Positions 5,501 through 9,854 of a DNA stretch of 9,854 nucleotides are shown here, piece after piece; the stretch's first letter is position 1, and every line of letters begins with the position of its first letter. Made by a program: the position numbers and the translations under genes. The DNA comes from Synergistaceae bacterium (GTDB taxonomy: Bacteria; Synergistota; Synergistia; Synergistales; Aminobacteriaceae), in assembly GCA_031270755.1 (NCBI GenBank), contig JAISWV010000182.1:1-9854 (forward strand), given 5' to 3'. Below the pieces are notes generated by a model. The model was not told the origin of the DNA and did no database searches. It saw nothing but the letters and a program-made list of their open reading frames with translations.

Positions 5501-5878
5501 CTAAAACGTCTCGATCACCACGACAGCGACGGCGTAATCTCCGTCGTGGCTGAGGGATACCCACACCTTTTTTTTCCCCTGGGCGAAACCGGCGTCCAGA
5601 CTGGGCGCAATCACAAGATTGGGAACGCCATCCGTCCGTTCGAGACAAATTTGAGATGAAAGCGCCACTTTATACATCGAGATGCCACTGGCCTTGGCGA
5701 ATGCCTCGCGAGCCGCGAACGCCGAGGCAAAACTCGCCGCGCGGGAGCGAGGATTTCCTTTGGCGTCGGCGTAGGCGATCTCTGGTGTGCGGAAAATGCG
5801 GCTCACGAAATAAGCGGAGCGAACCGCCTTTTCCATGCGGGGAATGCTGCAAAGGTCTACGCCCAGACCCACTATCAT
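5501..5878 (-). CDS. acpS: Holo-[acyl-carrier-protein] synthase
   Basis: AcpS transfers the 4'-phosphopantetheine arm from CoA to a serine of acyl carrier protein, activating it for fatty acid synthesis. The 125-residue protein is of normal length. It begins with MIVGLGVDLCSIPRM, where Asp8 is the conserved magnesium ligand. FAAREAFAKASG (54-65) follows with the second ligand Glu58, and VSLSHDGDYAVAVVV (107-121) is the conserved C-terminal strand with its SHD motif. The usual GTG after the KA helix is SGI here, a mild divergence. ATG 5878 has no evident ribosome site and lies 26 bases after the cyclodeaminase stop, within an imperfect palindrome, so translation may be coupled to the upstream gene. 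The small membrane-protein gene follows after 18 bases. Confidence 0.93.
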   Translation of the reverse strand: MIVGLGVDLCSIPRMEKAVRSAYFVSRIFRTPEIAYADAKGNPRSRAASFASAFAAREAFAKASGISMYKVALSSQICLERTDGVPNLVIAPSLDAGFAQGKKKVWVSLSHDGDYAVAVVVIETF

Positions 5879-5896
5879 AGCGTCGCTGTCATAGTG
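5870..5896 (-). promoter_or_regulatory. Imperfect palindrome covering the acpS start codon
   Basis: Two 13-base arms, 5870-5882 and 5884-5896, match at 11 of 13 positions around a single central base. The outer CACTAT/ATAGTG and inner AGCG/CGCT parts are perfect. In the minus-strand mRNA the stem would contain the acpS AUG (5878-5876), so it could block initiation unless ribosomes ending at the upstream TGA (5907-5905) open it. It could also be a DNA-binding site. No T-run follows, so it is not an intrinsic terminator. Confidence 0.5.
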
Positions 5897-5904
5897 CTGC
5901 TATA

Positions 5905-6537
5905 TCATGAAAGCAGCTGTCCGGCGACTCCGTTTTCCGCCGCCTGGAGCAGTCGAGCGGCGGATTCTTCCGATTGCGCTATCCAGGCCCTTTTCTCGGC
6001 CACGTAAGCCGCGTCTTTCACGAAGGGCAGGTTGATTTTGACGTTGGCCACAGCGCCCTTCAAGCCCGCATAGGCCTGAACCGCCCCCACCGAAAGGTCG
6101 CTGACCGCGCTGACGTTGCTTTTCCCCACCAGGGATTCGGCGAGCTTCATCACCGCAAGGCAATATTCCGCCGTCGCCTGGGGGGAAGCTATCGCCGCTT
6201 TGTAGGCGGCCTGAATCGCGGCGCTGCGCGAGGCCTTCTCTTCGTCTGATCCCTTTGGCATACCGAACGCGGCCATGACCGTGTTGAAGGCGTCCGTGTC
6301 CTTCTGAATCGCGTCCAGAAGTTTCAATTTCAAGTCGTCCGAATCGGCCAGAGTTTTCTTGACCAGGGGCTCGTGCTCCGCGTACTTTGGCTTGCCCGCG
6401 GTCAGGTTGCAGACCATGGAAACCAGCGCCGCCCCCAGCGCTCCGGACAACGCCGCCGCACTGCCGCCCCCCGGTGCGGGCGCGTCCGAACCCAATTTTT
6501 CCGTAAAGTCTTTTATCGTCATCTCGGTTAAAGACAT
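5905..6537 (-). CDS. Formiminotetrahydrofolate cyclodeaminase family protein (FchA/FTCD C-terminal domain)
   Basis: This cytoplasmic folate enzyme family includes formimino-THF cyclodeaminase, which turns 5-formimino-THF into 5,10-methenyl-THF and ammonia, linking histidine or purine breakdown to one-carbon metabolism. Some members are annotated as methenyl-THF cyclohydrolases. At 210 residues it is a stand-alone domain without the transferase half. It has the hallmark PAPGGGSAAALSGALGAAL (20-38), then MVCNLTAGKPKY (41-52), and SDLSVGAVQAYAGL with AVANVKINL (146-170) near the end. The start at ATG 6537 is set by AGGAGG (6551-6546) 8 bases before it. The gene follows livF after 24 bases and precedes acpS by 26 bases. 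Its place directly behind an amino acid importer suggests amino acid fermentation, but the exact reaction cannot be told from the sequence. Confidence 0.88.
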   Translation of the reverse strand: MSLTEMTIKDFTEKLGSDAPAPGGGSAAALSGALGAALVSMVCNLTAGKPKYAEHEPLVKKTLADSDDLKLKLLDAIQKDTDAFNTVMAAFGMPKGSDEEKASRSAAIQAAYKAAIASPQATAEYCLAVMKLAESLVGKSNVSAVSDLSVGAVQAYAGLKGAVANVKINLPFVKDAAYVAEKRAWIAQSEESAARLLQAAENGVAGQLLS

Positions 6538-6545
6538 TTGCGCTG

Positions 6546-6551
6546 CCTCCT
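6546..6551 (-). promoter_or_regulatory. Ribosome binding site that sets the cyclodeaminase start
   Basis: AGGAGG on the minus strand is 8 bases from ATG 6537. The longer in-frame start TTG 6558 would place this site inside the coding sequence and is rejected. Confidence 0.85.
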
Positions 6552-6561
6552 GTGTCAATCT

Positions 6562-7287
6562 TCACTTCATTTTTTCTCTCGTCCCGAGGTAGGCCGCTTT
6601 GATTTCGGGGTCGGTCAGGAGGTCTTTCGAAAGCCCTTCTTTCAGCAGACGCCCCGTTTGCAAAACGTAGGTCCGGCGCGAAAGGAGCAAGGCCTGCCTC
6701 GCGTTCTGTTCCACCAGAAGAATGGTCACGCCCTCTTCATTGATGCGCCTCAGTTCCGCAAAGATATCCCGAATGATGATCGGCGCCAACCCCAGGGACG
6801 GTTCATCCAGAAGCAGCACTCGGGGCCGGGCCATGAGCGCCCGTCCGATGGCCAGCATCTGCTGTTCTCCGCCCGACAGCGTCCCCGCGTGCTGGCGGAT
6901 ACGCTCCTTCAATCTCGGAAAAAGAGAAAAGACCCATTCCATATCTTTATTGACGTCGCCTTGCCTCGCTCGGGTAAAAGCCCCGATCTTCAAGTTTTCG
7001 AGGACCGTCAGAGGCGCGAAAACCTTGCGCCCCTCGGGGACCAGAGACAAGCCGTTTTGAACGATCTGAAAATTCCTGTTCGGCAGTTTTTTCCCCTTGA
7101 GAAAGACCACGCCCTGATCGCGTTTCACCATACCCATGACCGCGTTCATGAACGTGGACTTTCCCGCGCCGTTGGCCCCGATGACGGAGACGATCTCCTG
7201 CTCGTTCAGATAAAGCGAAAATCCCTGCAGCGCCTTGATAGCGCCGTAGCTGACATGAAGGTTTTGCGCTTCCAGCAACACGTTCAT
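6562..7287 (-). CDS. livF: Branched-chain amino acid ABC transporter ATP-binding protein LivF
   Basis: LivF is the second cytoplasmic ATPase of the high-affinity branched-chain amino acid importer. The 241 residues contain Walker A GANGAGKS (37-44), the LivF-type SLVPEGRKVFAPLTVLENL (81-99), signature LSGGEQQMLAIGRAL (137-151) and Walker B VLLLDEPSLGLAP (157-169). Gln194 in LLVEQNA replaces the switch His, as is normal for LivF. ATG 7287 overlaps the livG stop by four bases (ATGA), and its GAGGTGA ribosome site (7298-7292) lies inside the livG tail. The substrate could be Leu/Ile/Val or a wider set (other amino acids, urea, amides), because the family is broad and the binding protein is not in the window. 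Confidence 0.93.
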   Translation of the reverse strand: MNVLLEAQNLHVSYGAIKALQGFSLYLNEQEIVSVIGANGAGKSTFMNAVMGMVKRDQGVVFLKGKKLPNRNFQIVQNGLSLVPEGRKVFAPLTVLENLKIGAFTRARQGDVNKDMEWVFSLFPRLKERIRQHAGTLSGGEQQMLAIGRALMARPRVLLLDEPSLGLAPIIIRDIFAELRRINEEGVTILLVEQNARQALLLSRRTYVLQTGRLLKEGLSKDLLTDPEIKAAYLGTREKMK

Positions 7288-8162
7288 GCGCTCACCTCTT
7301 TCTTTTTCTTTTCTTCTTCCTCTTCATCGTCGCCCAGGTACGCGCTCAGGACCTCGGGGTCGTTCTGTATCGCCTCGGGCGTTCCCTCCGCGATTTTCGC
7401 TCCGAAGTTCATGCAAACGATGTGCGGGCATATCTCCATAATGACGTCCATGTGGTGTTCGATGACCAGGGTCGTCAGTTTGAACTCGCGGTGTATGCCG
7501 GTGATGAGGCCGTTCAGCGCGAAGACTTCCTCCGGGTTCATGCCCGCCGCCGGCTCGTCCAGCAGCAGAAGCTTGGGGTCGAGGGCGAGGGCCCGGGCGA
7601 TTTCCAGCCGCCTCTGCATTCCATAGGGCAGGGTTCCTGCCGCCTGATGGGCGCGGTCGGCCAGACCGACCCTATCCAGGAGCTCCATGCTTTTGGCGCG
7701 AATGTGTTTTTCCACGCCGGACCATCGTCCCACGTGCAGCAGAGACTCGGCGAAACTGTAGTAGTAGGCGGGGTCCGGTCGGTAGCTGGGAGAAAGGTAT
7801 CCCCACAGGTTTTCGCGGAAAGAATAGCGATAGCGATTCTGCATGGCAGTCATCACGTTTTCCAGGGCCGAAGAACGGCCGAAAAGGCGCAAATTCTGAA
7901 AGGTGCGGGCAATACCCAGCCGGTTGACCTGGTAGGCCATGAGCAGCGTGATGTCCTGCTCCCGAAACCAAATGCTCCCCGACGTGGGGCTGTAGACGCT
8001 GGAGATCACGTTGAACACCGTCGTCTTTCCCGCTCCGTTGGGGCCGATGATCCCTGCCAGCTCGCCTTCCGTGATCGTGAAGCTCATGTCCCGGACAGCC
8101 TGCACTCCGCCGAAGAACATGCTCATTCCGTCAAGTTCGAGGAGAACTCGAGAGTTTTCCAT
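7284..8162 (-). CDS. livG: Branched-chain amino acid ABC transporter ATP-binding protein LivG
   Basis: LivG is the first ATPase of the importer. In 292 residues it shows Walker A GPNGAGKT (40-47), Q-loop Gln89 in ARTFQNLRLF, the LivG-type signature LPYGMQRRLEIARAL (178-192), Walker B LLLLDEPAAGMNP (198-210) and switch His236 in IEHHMDV. It is longer than E. coli LivG (about 255 residues) for two reasons: a Tyr-rich insert around 111-147 before the signature region, and a C-terminal tail of about 15 residues after AYLG that is almost all Asp/Glu then Lys. The tail is encoded by an unbroken purine run and carries the livF ribosome site. The ATG is 4 bases after the livM stop, with GGGGAG inside the end of livM. 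Confidence 0.93.
   Translation of the reverse strand: MENSRVLLELDGMSMFFGGVQAVRDMSFTITEGELAGIIGPNGAGKTTVFNVISSVYSPTSGSIWFREQDITLLMAYQVNRLGIARTFQNLRLFGRSSALENVMTAMQNRYRYSFRENLWGYLSPSYRPDPAYYYSFAESLLHVGRWSGVEKHIRAKSMELLDRVGLADRAHQAAGTLPYGMQRRLEIARALALDPKLLLLDEPAAGMNPEEVFALNGLITGIHREFKLTTLVIEHHMDVIMEICPHIVCMNFGAKIAEGTPEAIQNDPEVLSAYLGDDEEEEEKKKKEVSA
7295..7325 (-). repeat. 31-base uninterrupted purine run encoding the LivG acidic/basic tail
   Basis: On the plus strand bases 7295-7325 are all C or T, so the livG mRNA holds an unbroken purine run. It encodes the EEEEKKKKE tail, and its 3' end merges into the GAGGTGA ribosome site of livF. The tract is low complexity and lies beyond the conserved LivG fold. 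Confidence 0.8.
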
Positions 8163-8166
8163 ATTT

Positions 8167-9099
8167 TTATTCTCTCCCCTTTCGCTGTACTCCAGAACGG
8201 AGAGCGGGAATGAAAGACCATATCTCGCGGCTGCCCAACAGGCCCTCCGGGCGCAGCACCATGATGACGACGAGCAGGCACCCGTAGATCAGCATTCTGT
8301 ATTGGGAGATGTCGCGGAAGTACTCCATCACCGACGTAACGATCGCCGACCCCAGCAGGGTTCCGCTCATGGAGCCCAGGCCTCCGAAGACGACCACCGC
8401 CGTCAACTCCGTGGACTTCATCATGTCGAACATGGACGGCTGAATGAAGTTCATGTACCCTCCAAGCAGCGCGCCGGATATGCCGCAGTAGAACGCGGAG
8501 ATCAGCAGCGCTTTCATGCGGGACGAGGGCGTGTCGAAACCCATCAAAGACGCCGCGACCCGGTCGTCCCGCGACGCCTTGAGCTCGCGTCCCAGGCGGC
8601 TGTGGATCAAGTTGAACATGGCGATGCCCAGCACCGTGAAAAAAACCACCGCCACCGTGCGGTTGGTGTAAGAATCGATGCCCGGAAACCCGCGGGCGCC
8701 TCGGGTGAACGACTGCCAATTTTCGAGAATCAGGCGAATGGCCTCACCCAGGCCGATGGACGCGATGGCGTAGTAGTCCCCCGTCAGGCGAAGCGTAGGT
8801 ATGCCGATCAGCCATGCAATCAGCACGGCGATGAATCCGCCCGCCACGATGGCGGGAAGCCAGTGAATCCCGTAACGCACCGTCATGATAGCCGCGGTGT
8901 AGGCCCCCAGCGCCATGTAGGCCGCGTGGCCCAGGCTGAAAATACCCGTAAACCCGGTCAAAAGCGAGACCCCCATCGCCGCGATACAGTTGACGCAGAG
9001 CAAAGCGACTATTCCTTCTTCGTAGCCGGAGAGAGGCAGGAAGACCAGGGTCAAACCCAAGGCCGCAAAGGCGGCGTTGCCCAAAAGACTTTTCTTCAC
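8167..9099 (-). CDS. livM: Branched-chain amino acid ABC transporter permease LivM
   Basis: LivM is one of the two inner-membrane permeases of the importer. The 310-residue protein is largely hydrophobic with about eight membrane segments. It has the family signatures LLTGFTGIFSLGHAAYMALG (46-65 region), TLRLTGDYYAIASIGLGEAI (102-121 region) and, near the C-terminus, VVVFGGLGSMSGTLLGSAIV followed by GCLLVVIMVLRPEGLLG. The start is GTG at 9099, with a perfect AGGAGG (9113-9108) 8 bases before it. The first 7 residues (MKKSLLG) look like a short cytoplasmic lead. It lies 16 bases after livH and 4 bases before livG, so one transcript is likely. Confidence 0.93.
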   Translation of the reverse strand: MKKSLLGNAAFAALGLTLVFLPLSGYEEGIVALLCVNCIAAMGVSLLTGFTGIFSLGHAAYMALGAYTAAIMTVRYGIHWLPAIVAGGFIAVLIAWLIGIPTLRLTGDYYAIASIGLGEAIRLILENWQSFTRGARGFPGIDSYTNRTVAVVFFTVLGIAMFNLIHSRLGRELKASRDDRVAASLMGFDTPSSRMKALLISAFYCGISGALLGGYMNFIQPSMFDMMKSTELTAVVVFGGLGSMSGTLLGSAIVTSVMEYFRDISQYRMLIYGCLLVVIMVLRPEGLLGSREIWSFIPALRSGVQRKGRE

Positions 9100-9115
9100 G
9101 ACTTTCGCCTCCTCA

Positions 9116-9854
9116 TTAGATCTTGTCGCTGATTTGCTTGCCGAAAAAACCCGCCGGCTTCACCAGAAGCATGACGACCAACATGGAGAAGACCACGAGG
9201 TCGCGCATTTGGCTGCTGATGAATCCCGCGGTGAGCATCTCGGCCAAGCCCAAAATGAGGCTGCCGACCACCGCGCCGGGGAGGCTCCCCAATCCTCCGA
9301 TGACCGCGGCGACAAACGCCTTGGTCGTGATCCCTCCCAGCTGGGGATACAGGGTATATCGGACGGAAAGGAAGATGCCTCCCACGGCGGCCAGGAGCCC
9401 GGCGACGAAAAAGACGATGGAGATCAGGAGAGAGACGTTGACTCCCATCAAACCCGCCGTGCGCAGGTCACAGGCAGCGGCCCGAATGGCGAGCCCCCAA
9501 CGGGTTCGAGACAGAAAAAACTGCAACCCTCCCAGGAACAAGACGGCCACGGCCAAGGACAGAATATCGGAGCTGCTGACCGTGACGTTCTTCCCCAGGG
9601 TGAAAAGAGCGGAGGGAAAAGTGTCTTGAGGCAGAGCCCTGAAACGCCCGCCGACGACGATGACAAAGACGTTTTCGATGACGATGCTGACGCCCATGGA
9701 GGCGATCAGGAGGTAAAGTGTCATGGAAGTGCGCTCGCGTATAGGCTTGTAGGCCAACCGTTCGGTCAGCGCGGCGACGATTCCCGCGCCCGCCAAAGCG
9801 CTGAGGCCGGCGACCCAGATACCGAAGGCCGGTACGGTGTAGAGATGTCGTCCG
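9116..9854 (-). CDS. livH: Branched-chain amino acid ABC transporter permease LivH (5' end outside window)
   Basis: This is the partner permease of LivM. The reading frame is open to the window edge at 9854 with no stop, and the codons past 9796 encode sensible family sequence (VPAFGIWVAGLSALAGAGIV), so the TTG at 9796 is internal and the true start lies beyond the window. About 245 codons are visible of the 290-310 usual for LivH, so roughly 45-65 residues are missing. Recognisable parts are LTERLAYKPIRERTSMTLYL, the central AIRAAACDLRTAGLMGVNV, YPQLGGITTKAFVAAVIGGL, LPGAVVGSLILGLAEML and the end LLVKPAGFFGKQISDKI. Any binding protein gene (livJ/livK-like) and the operon promoter should lie beyond 9854. 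Confidence 0.92.
   Translation of the reverse strand, partial: GRHLYTVPAFGIWVAGLSALAGAGIVAALTERLAYKPIRERTSMTLYLLIASMGVSIVIENVFVIVVGGRFRALPQDTFPSALFTLGKNVTVSSSDILSLAVAVLFLGGLQFFLSRTRWGLAIRAAACDLRTAGLMGVNVSLLISIVFFVAGLLAAVGGIFLSVRYTLYPQLGGITTKAFVAAVIGGLGSLPGAVVGSLILGLAEMLTAGFISSQMRDLVVFSMLVVMLLVKPAGFFGKQISDKI

Noticed and set aside
6538..7626. Long plus-strand open frame (362 codons) antisense to livF and part of livG
   Set aside because: It is a shadow of livF and livG, includes a serine run from the livG purine tract and has no ribosome site support.
8011..9132. Long plus-strand open frame (373 codons) antisense to livM and livG
   Set aside because: Its translation is rich in His, Arg, Gln and Asp with no known motif. 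It mirrors the GC-rich codon bias of real, motif-bearing genes on the other strand.

Overview
The window is a dense bacterial stretch (GC-rich, Shine-Dalgarno led genes, no gene-free gap over about 130 bases). It looks like a Gram-negative-type, amino-acid-using anaerobe. A branched-chain amino acid transporter next to a folate cyclodeaminase, together with the codon style, would fit Synergistota, but no marker gene here proves the phylum, so this placement is an inference. There is no rRNA, tRNA, CRISPR array, insertion sequence or prophage gene.

Plus-strand block (1-4601). A SMUG1-type uracil-DNA glycosylase (62-805) comes first. A short regulatory region follows, with a near-consensus sigma70-type promoter (TTGACA, 17-base spacer, TACTAT) and a perfect 8-bp-arm palindrome covering the -10 box and the expected transcription start. 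It drives a four-gene unit: an ABC permease (928-1707), its ATPase (1709-2437), a Sec-exported substrate-binding protein (2476-3429), and a 382-residue protein with no obvious annotation (3453-4601). I read this last protein as an internally duplicated, degenerate relative of the FmdE family (formylmethanofuran dehydrogenase subunit E-like domain). The transporter is of the SsuABC/TauABC/ThiXYZ type and its substrate cannot be told from sequence alone. The regulated promoter, the transporter and the duplicated FmdE-like partner together are the best candidate here for an undescribed system.

Minus-strand block (9854-4598, read right to left). livH (cut by the window edge), livM, livG and livF encode the two permeases and two ATPases of a branched-chain amino acid type ABC importer. 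The binding protein gene is not in the window. Then come a formiminotetrahydrofolate cyclodeaminase family protein (6537-5905), holo-ACP synthase acpS (5878-5501), a small two-helix membrane protein (5482-5159) and tsaE (5071-4598), which is needed for tRNA t6A modification. Short gaps and one overlap suggest a single long transcript. There is an imperfect palindrome over the acpS start and a small hairpin just before the tsaE start.

The two blocks converge with no space between them: both terminal stop codons lie in one CTAG at 4598-4601, and I see no intrinsic terminator there.
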